Assembly (NCBI GenBank): GCA_910578985.1
Contig: CAJTSF010000006.1
Span: forward strand, 1-64,000
DNA: 64,000 nucleotides
Source: an uncultured Odoribacter sp.
GTDB lineage: Bacteria > Bacteroidota > Bacteroidia > Bacteroidales > Marinifilaceae
Direction of reading: 5' to 3'
This document shows, piece by piece, positions 43,982 through 51,643 of this stretch (positions within the stretch are counted from its first letter, which is position 1; each line of letters begins with the position of its first letter). Below the pieces are notes generated by a model that worked only from the letters and a program-made list of their open reading frames with translations, was not told where the DNA came from and searched no databases. Both the position numbers and the translations under genes were made by a program.

Positions 43982-44455
43982 ATGGCACAGGAGATAGAGC
44001 GTAAGTTTTTAGTATGCGGAGAGTTCAAAAGCCGGGCGATTCGGGTGGAACGTATCTGCCAGGGGTATCTTTCTTCCGTTCCCGAGCGGACGGTGCGTGT
44101 GCGCTTGCAGGGGGAACAAGGCTGCTTGACTGTCAAGGGGGCGGGTGATGCTTCCGGCGTGAGCCGTTATGAGTGGGAAACAAAGATTGCCGCGGAAGAG
44201 GCGTTGGAGCTATTACGGTTATGTGAACCCGGTGTAATCGATAAGAGCCGCCATTATGTGCCGGTAGGGCAGCATCTTTTTGAGGTGGACGAGTTTCATG
44301 GGGAGAATGCGGGGTTGGTCGTCGCTGAAGTGGAACTGCATGCCCCGGACGAACCTTTTGAACGCCCGGAATGGCTGGGAAAAGAGGTGACGGGAGACGT
44401 CCGGTATTACAATGCGGTGCTGTCGCGCGCTCCTTATTCGACTTGGAAAAACTAA
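43982..44455 (+). CDS. CYTH domain protein
   Basis: 157 residues. Begins EIERKFLV, the ExExK metal/triphosphate signature. It continues with RTVRVRLQGEQGCLTVKG and ends in EVDEFHGENAGLVVAEVELHAPDEPFERPEWLGKEVTGDVRYYN, which fits the bacterial YgiF/CyaB-like tunnel fold. The family hydrolyses inorganic triphosphate or other triphosphorylated substrates; which one cannot be read here. It starts a short run with an outer-membrane protein and DoxX. Confidence 0.92.
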   Translation: MAQEIERKFLVCGEFKSRAIRVERICQGYLSSVPERTVRVRLQGEQGCLTVKGAGDASGVSRYEWETKIAAEEALELLRLCEPGVIDKSRHYVPVGQHLFEVDEFHGENAGLVVAEVELHAPDEPFERPEWLGKEVTGDVRYYNAVLSRAPYSTWKN

Positions 44456-44465
44456 AGGATACATC

Positions 44466-45023
44466 ATGCGTTTGTTATTTTGCATCATACTTTTATGTGG
44501 CACTATTGCGGAGAGTGCCGGACAGCTGGTCACCCGGAAAGATTACGATGCTGCCTTTGCCTTGCAGGCGGGTGGAGTGGCGGGAACCTGGACCTCACTG
44601 CGGAAATCCGATTGGACGATGCGTCCCGTGGCGGGTTTGAAGATGACTTTCCCGATCACGCGCAAATGGTTTTTCGGGAGTGAAATCGACTACCGTTTCA
44701 AGGCGCAGCAACTGCAAGTGCCCCTTTACCTGAAATACATGTTGCCCTGTAACCGGGCGAGCCTTCTTTTCGGAGGTTTCGGCAGCTATGTCTTTCATGC
44801 CGGAAAGTCCGATGCGGCAAGCCGCATGCAGGATTGGAATGCCGGCGTGACCGTAGGCTACGAGCAACGTATCATAAAACACCTGGAACTGCTCTGTCGT
44901 TTCAGTGTCGGTTGCCGGAAAGCCTTTTCCGATTTCCATTCGTCGCATGGCGCTTTTCCCATGCAACTTTCCCTTACCGTCAGTTACGACATCCTGCGCA
45001 TCGGCGATTGCGGATGCGATTAA
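44466..45023 (+). CDS. Putative outer-membrane beta-barrel protein
   Basis: 185 residues from ATG 44466; longer frames overlap the CYTH gene and lose the signal peptide (MRLLFCIILLCGTIAESAGQ). The mature part alternates hydrophobic and polar residues in short strands (WFFGSEIDYRFKAQQLQVPLYLKYML), like PorT/OmpA-barrel-type proteins. It ends DCGCD. No specific role can be assigned. It begins 10 nt after the CYTH stop. Confidence 0.7.
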   Translation: MRLLFCIILLCGTIAESAGQLVTRKDYDAAFALQAGGVAGTWTSLRKSDWTMRPVAGLKMTFPITRKWFFGSEIDYRFKAQQLQVPLYLKYMLPCNRASLLFGGFGSYVFHAGKSDAASRMQDWNAGVTVGYEQRIIKHLELLCRFSVGCRKAFSDFHSSHGAFPMQLSLTVSYDILRIGDCGCD

Positions 45024-45072
45024 AGTAACCTGTAGCTCTTGTCCTCCGTATATAAGGAAAAAAATTAGAGCT

Positions 45073-45543
45073 ATGAGAACATTTTTATTGAAAGTGACCT
45101 CCCCGGTAGGCGGGTCTGTCCATGTAGGACTATTGATTTTACGTGTATTTGTCGGTGCCATGATGCTGACTCATGGCATGGCTAAGTTATTGACTTTTTC
45201 CGAGTTGTCGCTCGTTTTTCCTGACCCGTTGGGGGTAGGGAGTACGATGTCGCTGCTTTTGTTGCTCGGTTCGGAAGTGGTATGTTCCATTCTTCTCATG
45301 TGCGGTATCCTTACCCGCCTGGTGGTGCTCCCTTCGATTTTCGGGCTTCTGGTAGCGGTGTTTGCCATTCATGGCGGTGATGCCTTTGCCGTAAAGGAAT
45401 TGGCGTGGCTTTATATGGGCGTTTACGTGGCGCTTTTCTTCACCGGCGCCGGGCGTTATTCTGTCGATGACCTGATATTTAGCCGTTTGCAGGCAAAAGA
45501 AGCAGATGCCATATGGATGGAAACAAAAAAGGAGACTCTTTAA
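45073..45543 (+). CDS. DoxX family membrane protein
   Basis: 156 residues from ATG 45073. Four membrane helices with the DoxX pattern: ILRVFVGAMMLTHGMAKLL, LLLLGSEVVCSILLMCGILTRL, FGLLVAVFAIHGGDAFAVKELAWLY and FFTGAGRYSVDDLIF. Members are linked to redox and thiosulfate or quinone metabolism. Its stop lies inside the terminator of the convergent tRNA-Val. Confidence 0.9.
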   Translation: MRTFLLKVTSPVGGSVHVGLLILRVFVGAMMLTHGMAKLLTFSELSLVFPDPLGVGSTMSLLLLLGSEVVCSILLMCGILTRLVVLPSIFGLLVAVFAIHGGDAFAVKELAWLYMGVYVALFFTGAGRYSVDDLIFSRLQAKEADAIWMETKKETL

Positions 45544-45553
45544 GTCTCCTTTG
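45525..45553 (-). terminator. Terminator of tRNA-Val, also the end of the DoxX transcript
   Basis: On the minus strand AAAGGAGACT-TAAAG-AGTCTCCTTT then TTT. It overlaps the final codons of the DoxX gene on the other strand. Confidence 0.8.
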
Positions 45554-45628
45554 TGGGTCCTGAGGGATTCGAACCCCCGACCCTCTGGGTGTAAACCAGA
45601 TGCTCTGAACCAGCTGAGCTAAGAACCC
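45554..45628 (-). tRNA. tRNA-Val (TAC)
   Basis: Cloverleaf on the minus strand: acceptor GGGTTCT with partner AGGACCC, D-arm GCTC-AGCTGGTTCA-GAGC, anticodon arm CTGG-TTTACAC-CCAG (anticodon TAC) and T-arm GGGGG-TTCGAAT-CCCTC. CCA is not encoded. Confidence 0.95.
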
Positions 45629-45773
45629 GTGCAATAGTCTCGATTGCGGATGCAAATGTAGCGCTTTTTTCATTCCCTCCAAAATATTTTCGAGAAAAAA
45701 TGAAAAGATAAATCGGGTCATTGGAATTAGGAAAATATTAACAAATGAATTAACAATTATTTTGTAGCGACTG

Positions 45774-45804
45774 TTTGCGGGTATAGGGAATAGCCTTACC
45801 TTTG
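45774..45804 (+). promoter_or_regulatory. Promoter upstream of the folB leader
   Basis: TTTG at 45774-45777, 19-nt spacer, TACCTTTG at 45797-45804: a perfect consensus match, 109 nt before folB. Confidence 0.8.
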
Positions 45805-45811
45805 CAGCGTC

Positions 45812-45899
45812 TTAAGAAGATTGTTTTTCATAAGTTTGTATGGTTTAGGTTAGTAGTTAGTAATGAGTGAGGAGCGGTTATCCGCTCCTTGCTTTTTTT
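45812..45899 (+). ncRNA. Short leader or small RNA ending in a terminator, upstream of folB
   Basis: From the promoter at 45774-45804 a transcript would run about 90 nt and meet a hairpin, GGAGCGG-TTAT-CCGCTCC (45871-45888), followed by seven T residues (45893-45899). No leader peptide is convincing. It is either an independent small RNA or a transcription attenuator for folB, which begins 14 nt later. Confidence 0.5.
45871..45899 (+). terminator. Intrinsic terminator or attenuator before folB
   Basis: 7-bp GC-rich stem with tetraloop TTAT and a strong T-run. Confidence 0.85.
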
Positions 45900-45912
45900 A
45901 GAAACCGGACGT

Positions 45913-46266
45913 ATGATTGGAATCATAGAAATCGAAGGAATGGAGTTTTTTGCTTACCACGGTTGCTTTGAGGCGGAGCGGGTGGTGGGTAATAAATTTA
46001 CGGTAAACGCTTGTTTGCATTACGAATGCAGTCGCCCGGCGGAATCCGACCGGATAGAAGATGCCCTGAGTTACCAGACCGCTTATGAGATTATTGCCCG
46101 TGAAATGATGCAGCCCTCCCATTTGCTGGAGCATGTGGGCAAACGCATATTGAGCGCGCTCTATGCCGCTTTCCCGCAACTGCAGTACGCCCGCATCAAG
46201 ATTTCCAAAATGAACCCGCCTCTCGGAGGACAAATCCGCTGCACCAGCGTCACCTTGGAAAAATAA
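45913..46266 (+). CDS. folB: Dihydroneopterin aldolase
   Basis: 117 residues from ATG 45913; an upstream TTG at 45889 lies in the terminator and is rejected. Signature IEIEGMEFFAYHGCFEAERVVGNKF holds the family's GxxGxxxxE-type segment. LSYQTAYEIIAREM carries the Y near the active site, and HLLEHVGKRI and ISKMNPPLGG follow. It cuts dihydroneopterin to 6-hydroxymethyl-dihydropterin and glycolaldehyde in folate synthesis. Expression may depend on read-through of the terminator upstream. Confidence 0.94.
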   Translation: MIGIIEIEGMEFFAYHGCFEAERVVGNKFTVNACLHYECSRPAESDRIEDALSYQTAYEIIAREMMQPSHLLEHVGKRILSALYAAFPQLQYARIKISKMNPPLGGQIRCTSVTLEK

Positions 46267-46278
46267 TTGCCCGATAAT

Positions 46279-46309
46279 TTTGGAGGTTAATAAAAACCTC
46301 CTATCTTTG
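46279..46309 (+). promoter_or_regulatory. tRNA-Cys promoter with a hairpin in its spacer
   Basis: TTTG at 46279-46282, 19-nt spacer, TATCTTTG at 46302-46309. The spacer is an inverted repeat, GGAGGTT and AACCTCC, which may also end the folB transcript. Confidence 0.8.
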
Positions 46310-46327
46310 CACCGCAAAACACAACAA

Positions 46328-46398
46328 GGTCGGTTGGCCGAAGGGTTAGGCAACGGTCTGCAAAACCGTCTAAAGCAGTTCGACTCTGCTACCGACCT
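46328..46398 (+). tRNA. tRNA-Cys (GCA)
   Basis: Cloverleaf: acceptor GGTCGGT/ACCGACC, anticodon arm ACGGT-CTGCAAA-ACCGT with anticodon GCA, T-arm GCAG-TTCGACT-CTGC, discriminator T. CCA is not encoded. Confidence 0.95.
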
Positions 46399-46402
46399 CC
46401 CT

Positions 46403-46436
46403 AAAAAATCAGTCATTGAAAAATGACTGATTTTTT
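46403..46436. terminator. Bidirectional terminator between tRNA-Cys and lon
   Basis: AAAAAATCAGTCATT pairs with AATGACTGATTTTTT; it has A- and T-runs on both sides, so it works for both convergent transcripts. Confidence 0.88.
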
Positions 46437-46455
46437 ATTTCCTCCCTTCCTCGTC

Positions 46456-48867
46456 TTACAGCAATGCCGCCTTTAGCACTTCGCTGATTTCATCCACATA
46501 ATGGAACTTCAATCCCTTCACGTATTCTTTCTTGATTTCCTCGATGTCCTTGCGGTTTTCGCTGCACAGGATAATCTCCTTGATGCCTGCCCGTTTGGCG
46601 GCAAGAATCTTTTCGCGGATGCCGCCCACCGGCAGCACTTTCCCGCGTAGGGTAATTTCCCCCGTCATGGCGATCGCTTTCTTGACCTTGCGCCCGGTGA
46701 GCGCGGACACCAGGGCGGTCACCATCGTGATACCTGCCGACGGTCCGTCCTTGGGCACGGCGCCTGCGGGCACGTGGACGTGGATATTGTGCTCCTCGAA
46801 TATCTTTTCGTCGATGCCGATGGAGGAAGCGTGTGCTTTGATATATTCCAGTGCCAGGGTGGCGGACTCTTTCATCACGTCCCCCAGGTTTCCCGTGAGC
46901 GTCAATAACCCTTTCCCTTTGCTGTGGCTCGCTTCGATGAAGAGAATCTCCCCGCCGGTGGCGGTCCATGCCAGTCCGGTCACCACTCCCGGCAATTCAT
47001 TCCCCTGATACTCCTCCCGGGAGAAGATAGGGCTGCCTAAATACTCCTTGATTTTTCCCTCATCCAGCGTGACGTGGAATTTTTTGTTCGTCGCCACTTT
47101 CCGGGCCACATGGCGCATGATTTTGGCTATCGTCATGTCCAGGCTGCGTACTCCCGATTCACGCGTATATTTCTCGATGATGATTTGCAGCATCTCATCC
47201 GGTATCGTGATATGCTCCGCTTGGATGCCGTGGTTCTCCATCTGCTTCGGAATCAGGTGCCGTTTCGCGATTTCCCTTTTCTCTTCCAGCAGGTAGCCGC
47301 TCACTTCGATAATCTCCATACGGTCGCGCAACGGGGCGGCAATCGTACTCAAATCGTTCGCCGTGGCGATGAACATCACCTTCGACAGGTCATAATCCAC
47401 CTCCAGGAAATTGTCGTGGAACGCATTGTTCTGTTCCGGGTCGAGCACCTCCAGCAGAGCCGACTGTGGATCTCCGCGGAAATCGTTCCCCACCTTGTCT
47501 ATTTCGTCCAGGATGAACACCGGATTCGAGGTTCCTGCTTTTTTGATGTTCTGCAATATCCGTCCCGGCATGGCGCCGATATACGTCTTGCGGTGTCCGC
47601 GGATTTCCGCCTCGTCATGCAATCCTCCCAAAGACATCCGCACGAACTCCCGGTTCACGGCTTTGGCAACCGACTTGCCCAAAGAAGTTTTTCCCACTCC
47701 CGGAGGACCGTACAGGCACAGAATGGGCGACTTCATATTCGCTTTCAGTTTCAGCACCGCCAGGTACTCCAATATCCGGTCTTTCACTTTCTCCAGCCCG
47801 AAATGGTCGGCGTCCAATATCTCCTTCGCATGCTCCAGGTCCAGATTGTCCTCCGAACAGTGGTTCCACGGCAAGTCCAGCATCTCGTGCAGGTAATTCG
47901 ACTGCACCGAATAATCGGGCGACTGCGGATTCAGGCGTTTCATCTTGTTCAACTCCTTGTCGAACAACTCCCGTATATTCTCGTTCCACTCCTTTTTTGC
48001 CGCGCGTTCCTCCAGCTCCTGGAACTCCTCGTCCGCCGGATTGCCGCCCAGCTCATCCTGGATGGTTTTGATTTGCTGGTGGAGGAAATACTCTCGCTGC
48101 TGCTTGTCGATGTCCGTCTTCACCTTCTTCTGGATATCGTTTTTCAACTCCAGCAGATTGATTTGCCTGCTTAAGATTTCCAGCAACTTGATGGCTCTCT
48201 CCTTGATGCGGTCGATTTCCAGCAACTCCTGTTTCTGCTGGTAAATCACGTCCGAATTGGTACAGATGAAATTCACCAGGAACAGCATGCTCTCCACATG
48301 CTTCAATGCCACGTCCGCCTCTTTGGGGATATTGTTCGAATAGCGCACGATTTTCGCCGCCATCTCTTTCAGCGATTCCGACAGGGCATTGTATTCCTCA
48401 TCGTTTTCCGGTACTGATTCCTCCTGTTTCAGGGAGATTTTCCCCACGTGATAAGGCTTGTCATACAGGATATCTTCCAGCACAAACCTCCTTTTCCCCT
48501 GGATGATGGCGGTCGTGGTGCCGTCCGGCATTTCCAGGATTTTCACAATCGAGGCGACCGTCCCCACCTGGTACAGGTCTTCCAGTTTCGGCATCTCCGT
48601 ATTGGTGTCTTTCTGCGTGATGCACCCGACGAGGTCGCCGCGTTTATAGGCGTCTTGAATCAGGCGCAACGATTTGTCCCGCCCGATATTGATGGGTATG
48701 ATGACTCCCGGAAACAAAACCGTATTCCGCAGCGGCAATATGGGCATTGTGTCGGGTATTGTCGTATTGTCATTAGGCATCTCCTTCTCGTCCCCTGCCG
48801 GGATAAAGTCGGACAAATCCTCGCCTAACGTGTTCAACAGGTCCGTTTTCAGGTTGATTTTGTTCAT
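46456..48867 (-). CDS. lon: ATP-dependent Lon protease
   Basis: 803 residues. N-terminal LAN domain (about 40-240: PILPLRNTVLFPGVIIPINIGR), AAA+ module with Walker A GPPGVGKTSLGKSVA and Walker B FILDEIDKVG. The C-terminal Ser/Lys protease has the catalytic Ser in PKDGPSAGITM and Lys in GKVLPVGGIREKILAAKRAGI. It degrades misfolded and regulatory proteins in the cytosol. An inverted repeat lies about 55 nt upstream (48920-48941). Confidence 0.98.
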   Translation of the reverse strand: MNKINLKTDLLNTLGEDLSDFIPAGDEKEMPNDNTTIPDTMPILPLRNTVLFPGVIIPINIGRDKSLRLIQDAYKRGDLVGCITQKDTNTEMPKLEDLYQVGTVASIVKILEMPDGTTTAIIQGKRRFVLEDILYDKPYHVGKISLKQEESVPENDEEYNALSESLKEMAAKIVRYSNNIPKEADVALKHVESMLFLVNFICTNSDVIYQQKQELLEIDRIKERAIKLLEILSRQINLLELKNDIQKKVKTDIDKQQREYFLHQQIKTIQDELGGNPADEEFQELEERAAKKEWNENIRELFDKELNKMKRLNPQSPDYSVQSNYLHEMLDLPWNHCSEDNLDLEHAKEILDADHFGLEKVKDRILEYLAVLKLKANMKSPILCLYGPPGVGKTSLGKSVAKAVNREFVRMSLGGLHDEAEIRGHRKTYIGAMPGRILQNIKKAGTSNPVFILDEIDKVGNDFRGDPQSALLEVLDPEQNNAFHDNFLEVDYDLSKVMFIATANDLSTIAAPLRDRMEIIEVSGYLLEEKREIAKRHLIPKQMENHGIQAEHITIPDEMLQIIIEKYTRESGVRSLDMTIAKIMRHVARKVATNKKFHVTLDEGKIKEYLGSPIFSREEYQGNELPGVVTGLAWTATGGEILFIEASHSKGKGLLTLTGNLGDVMKESATLALEYIKAHASSIGIDEKIFEEHNIHVHVPAGAVPKDGPSAGITMVTALVSALTGRKVKKAIAMTGEITLRGKVLPVGGIREKILAAKRAGIKEIILCSENRKDIEEIKKEYVKGLKFHYVDEISEVLKAALL

Positions 48868-48919
48868 ATCTGTGTAATCCTTTCTTTTTTTTGTGTATCT
48901 GGTGTGGGCTTATCCGTCA

Positions 48920-48941
48920 CTGACAAGATGTCATCTGTCAG
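48920..48941. promoter_or_regulatory. Inverted repeat upstream of lon
   Basis: CTGACA and TGTCAG flank a smaller GATG/CATC pair, so the site is palindromic apart from one bulged base. It could be an operator for lon; it does not match CIRCE. Confidence 0.35.
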
Positions 48942-49012
48942 CCTTTTTCGGATATATCCTGTATATAACGCAAATCCTGTGCCATTTGTTTCCGCACTTC
49001 CGCCATTCATGA

Positions 49013-49038
49013 AAAACGCCGCCCGAATGCGGGCGGCG
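49013..49038 (-). terminator. Terminator of rpmE2
   Basis: On the minus strand GCCGCCCG pairs with CGGGCGGC across a short loop, then GTTTTTC. Confidence 0.88.
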
Positions 49039-49058
49039 CCATATCGTACAAGGAAAAA

Positions 49059-49322
49059 TCACTTCTTTCTTTTTTCCATGTGGTCTTTGTAGCGGTTCAT
49101 GAACTTGTCCACACGTCCGGCGGTGTCCACCAACTTCACCTTTCCGGTATAGAACGGATGCGAAGTATTGGAGATTTCCAGTTTCACCAGCGGATATTCC
49201 ACGCCGTCCACCTCGATCGTCTCTTTCGTCGCTGCCGTAGATTTCGTCAGCGTAATAATGCCGTTAGACATATCTTTGAATGCCACCAGTCTGTAATTTT
49301 CAGGATGTATGCCCTTTTTCAT
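49059..49322 (-). CDS. rpmE2: 50S ribosomal protein L31 type B
   Basis: 87 residues. Begins MKKGIHPENYRLVAFKDMSNG and contains EISNTSHPFYTGKVKLVDTAGRVDKF, which is diagnostic of type B L31. The zinc-binding cysteines of type A are absent (no Cys at all), so this is the zinc-independent paralogue. It is transcribed alone, with its own promoter and terminator. Confidence 0.97.
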   Translation of the reverse strand: MKKGIHPENYRLVAFKDMSNGIITLTKSTAATKETIEVDGVEYPLVKLEISNTSHPFYTGKVKLVDTAGRVDKFMNRYKDHMEKRKK

Positions 49323-49363
49323 CGTATGTAAATTTTATAATTATTCTTTCCATTATCGGTCGG

Positions 49364-49395
49364 CAAAGATACGCCATTCCTCATTAATAGCCAAG
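49364..49395 (-). promoter_or_regulatory. rpmE2 promoter
   Basis: On the minus strand CTTG (plus 49392-49395), 20-nt spacer, TATCTTTG (plus 49364-49371), about 42 nt before the ATG. Confidence 0.6.
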
Positions 49396-49437
49396 AAAAA
49401 CATGAACTTTTTTACTCCATCTTACGAAACTCTGTTT

Positions 49438-49445
49438 TATCTTTG
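49438..49445 (+). promoter_or_regulatory. Candidate -7 element for pgeF-lrgAB
   Basis: TATCTTTG 29 nt before the pgeF ATG; the -33 position lacks a clear TTTG. Confidence 0.5.
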
Positions 49446-49474
49446 TCGCAGTTTTCAGAAATATTCCGGATGAC

Positions 49475-50284
49475 ATGTTGAAAATAGACCATCCTCTTTT
49501 TCCGTACTACCGTTTTGAGCGATTGGGTGCCGCCGGCGGGATGCTCCACTTCGTCTCTTCCGGCAGCCGTACCCTCGGTTTTCCCGAAAGGGAGGACGGG
49601 GTGGAAGTACGGGAGAACCGCCGGCGCCTGGCACAGGCGGTCGGTTTCGATGTGCGGCGCCTGGTGACGGCGCAACAGGTGCATGGCACCCATGTGGCGG
49701 TCGTCGCCGGGGAGGACGCGGGACGCGGTGCCCTCGACCGCCCGAGCCGTCTGCCTCAGACCGACGCGCTCGTCACCGCCACGCCCGGCGTCTGCCTCAT
49801 GGTGCTTTCCGCCGATTGTGTGCCGGTCCTGCTCTTCGACCCTGTGTGTCGCGTGATTGCCGCCGTGCATGCCGGCTGGCGCGGAACCGCGGCGGGAATC
49901 GTTGCCCGCACCGTCCGCACCATGCAGGAGCGGTGGGGGTGCCTCCCTGCGGACATCCTGGCAGGCGTCGCTCCTTCCATCGGCCCCTGTTGCTTCGAGG
50001 TGGGGGAGGAGGTGGCGCAGGTCTTCCGCGCCCTCCATCCCGGGAATCCGGAGGTCGTCCTGCCTGCGCGCGGGGCGGGGAAATCCCGTGTGGACCTTTG
50101 GGCGTCCAACCGTCTCCAGCTGCTTGCAGCCGGCTTGCAGCCGGACCATATCGAGGTGGCGGGTTGCTGTTCGATGTGCCACCCCGATGCTTTCTTTTCC
50201 TACCGTCGCCAGGGGCAGGCGGCAGGGCGTTTCGGCGCCGGAATTGTTCTTTTGCCCGATGTGGAACCCTTGAATCGGATGTAA
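49475..50284 (+). CDS. pgeF: Peptidoglycan editing factor PgeF (laccase-domain, YfiH family)
   Basis: 269 residues. Motifs: TAQQVHGTHVAVV, TDALVTATPGVCLMVLSADCVPVLLFDP, AAVHAGWRGTAAGIVARTV and APSIGPCCFEVGEEV, with the metal-binding His and Cys residues of the family. The C-terminal end is CCSMCHPDAFFSYRR. The enzyme has been linked to removing wrong residues from muropeptides; older names call it polyphenol oxidase. Its stop codon shares one base with the lrgA start, so the two are translationally coupled. Confidence 0.94.
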   Translation: MLKIDHPLFPYYRFERLGAAGGMLHFVSSGSRTLGFPEREDGVEVRENRRRLAQAVGFDVRRLVTAQQVHGTHVAVVAGEDAGRGALDRPSRLPQTDALVTATPGVCLMVLSADCVPVLLFDPVCRVIAAVHAGWRGTAAGIVARTVRTMQERWGCLPADILAGVAPSIGPCCFEVGEEVAQVFRALHPGNPEVVLPARGAGKSRVDLWASNRLQLLAAGLQPDHIEVAGCCSMCHPDAFFSYRRQGQAAGRFGAGIVLLPDVEPLNRM

Positions 50285-50628
50285 TGCTACCGGGAATCTT
50301 TATCGTACTGCTCTTTTATTGCCTGGGTGAACTGGTCGCCTGGTTGCTCCACGGCTTCATTCCGGGGAGCGTCATCGGCATGGTGCTGCTCTTTGCCGCC
50401 CTCTGCCTCAAAATCGTCAAGCCGGAGCCCTTGAAACCCGTGGCGCGCTTCCTGTGCGACAACATGGGGCTCTTCTTCATCCCGGCGGGCGTCGGGGTCG
50501 TCAATGCCCTCGATATCCTCTCCCGCTATTGGGAGGCGGTACTGCTGGCATGTGCCGTCAGCACCGTCATCGTGATTGTCGTCGTCGCCTCCCTCCAGCA
50601 ATGGTTTGAAAAACACCGTTTAAAATAA
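50284..50628 (+). CDS. lrgA: CidA/LrgA family holin-like protein
   Basis: 114 residues, four membrane helices: PGIFIVLLFYCLGELVAWLL, IPGSVIGMVLLFAALCLKIV, LFFIPAGVGVVNALDILS and AVLLACAVSTVIVIVVVASLQ. The IPGSVIGM and FFIPAGVGV motifs are diagnostic. It forms a membrane channel with LrgB and is tied to murein hydrolase control or small-metabolite export. Eight nt before lrgB. Confidence 0.92.
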   Translation: MLPGIFIVLLFYCLGELVAWLLHGFIPGSVIGMVLLFAALCLKIVKPEPLKPVARFLCDNMGLFFIPAGVGVVNALDILSRYWEAVLLACAVSTVIVIVVVASLQQWFEKHRLK

Positions 50629-50635
50629 CTCTCAC

Positions 50636-51325
50636 ATGCAAGCGCTTCTGCACACCGAAATCTTCATCCTCACCCTCGTCATCGGCGTCTATCTCGCGGC
50701 GGTATGGCTTTACCGCAAGACGAAACTCTCCCTCCTCAACCCCCTCCTCGTCGCCATTCCCGTGTTGGCAGTGGTCACCCATTGCCTGGGCATATCCTAT
50801 GAATCCTTCGAACGGGGCAGCCGCATCATCACTTTCATGCTGGGACCCACGGTCGTTATCCTCGGCTACCTGCTCTACGAGCAACTGGAACACCTCAAGG
50901 CGAACGCCCTTTCCATCATCACCTCCGTTTTTGTCGGTTGCCTCACCGGCATCCTCAGCGTCATCTTCATTGCCCGTTATTTCGGGGCGGACCATGCCCT
51001 CATTGCCTCCCTCGAACCCAAGTCCGTCACCACCCCCATCGCCATGAGCATCGCCGAGCGTTCCGGCGGCATCCCTTCCATTGCGGCGGTGGTGGTCGTC
51101 GTGGTCGGTATTTTCGGCGGCACCGTCGGACCTTTTATCCTGGAACGCCTGGGCATCAAGAGCCGCATCGCCCGCGGGCTTGCCCTCGGTTCCGCCGCCC
51201 ACGGGCTGGGAACCGCCCGTGCCATGGAACTCGGCGCCATCGAAGGGGCCATCAGCGGGCTTGCCATCGGCGTCATGGGCATCATGACCGCCATCCTCGT
51301 CCCCGTCATCGAAATGTTCCTCTAA
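50636..51325 (+). CDS. lrgB: LrgB/CidB family membrane protein
   Basis: 229 residues with about six helices. Motifs NPLLVAIPVLAVV, LGPTVVILGYLLYEQ, LEPKSVTTPIAMSIAE and GLALGSAAHGLGTARAMELG are those of the family. It works with LrgA. The genes pgeF-lrgA-lrgB form a cell-wall-related operon followed by the second 11-nt-period repeat. Confidence 0.95.
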   Translation: MQALLHTEIFILTLVIGVYLAAVWLYRKTKLSLLNPLLVAIPVLAVVTHCLGISYESFERGSRIITFMLGPTVVILGYLLYEQLEHLKANALSIITSVFVGCLTGILSVIFIARYFGADHALIASLEPKSVTTPIAMSIAERSGGIPSIAAVVVVVVGIFGGTVGPFILERLGIKSRIARGLALGSAAHGLGTARAMELGAIEGAISGLAIGVMGIMTAILVPVIEMFL

Positions 51326-51393
51326 ATTCCCTTTTCCATCTCCAGGAGCCATTATCCGTTTCCCTTACCCTCCCTCGAAATACCTTTGCCATG

Positions 51394-51643
51394 AGGTTGT
51401 CATGGGGTTGGTATAGGTATTCACCAATCGTTTACCGATGATTCACCGATGATTCACCGATGATTCTACGGTTGAAACGCTGGTGAAATGCTGGTGAAAT
51501 GCTGGTAAAACGCTGGTGAAACGCTGGTATAAACAGGGAAAAAACAGCTTTTTAACTGAATGTCGGTAAAAAAATCACCGATGATTCATCGGTGAATCAT
51601 CGGTAAACGATTGGTGAATGCCTATGGCAACCCGTGGGTAACC
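51394..51643. repeat. 11-nt-period foldback repeat element, copy 2
   Basis: Begins AGGTTGTCAT and ends GGTAACCT. On the plus strand it has five 11-nt units of the type GAAACGCTGGT (about 51474-51528). Upstream are GATTCACCGAT units; downstream are GATTCATCGGT, GAATCATCGGT and AAACGATTGGT, all in 11-nt steps. Related to copy 1 (29099-29305) but with the core on the opposite strand. It fills the space between the convergent lrgB and TlpA genes and reaches the TlpA stop codon. No open frame. Confidence 0.8.
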
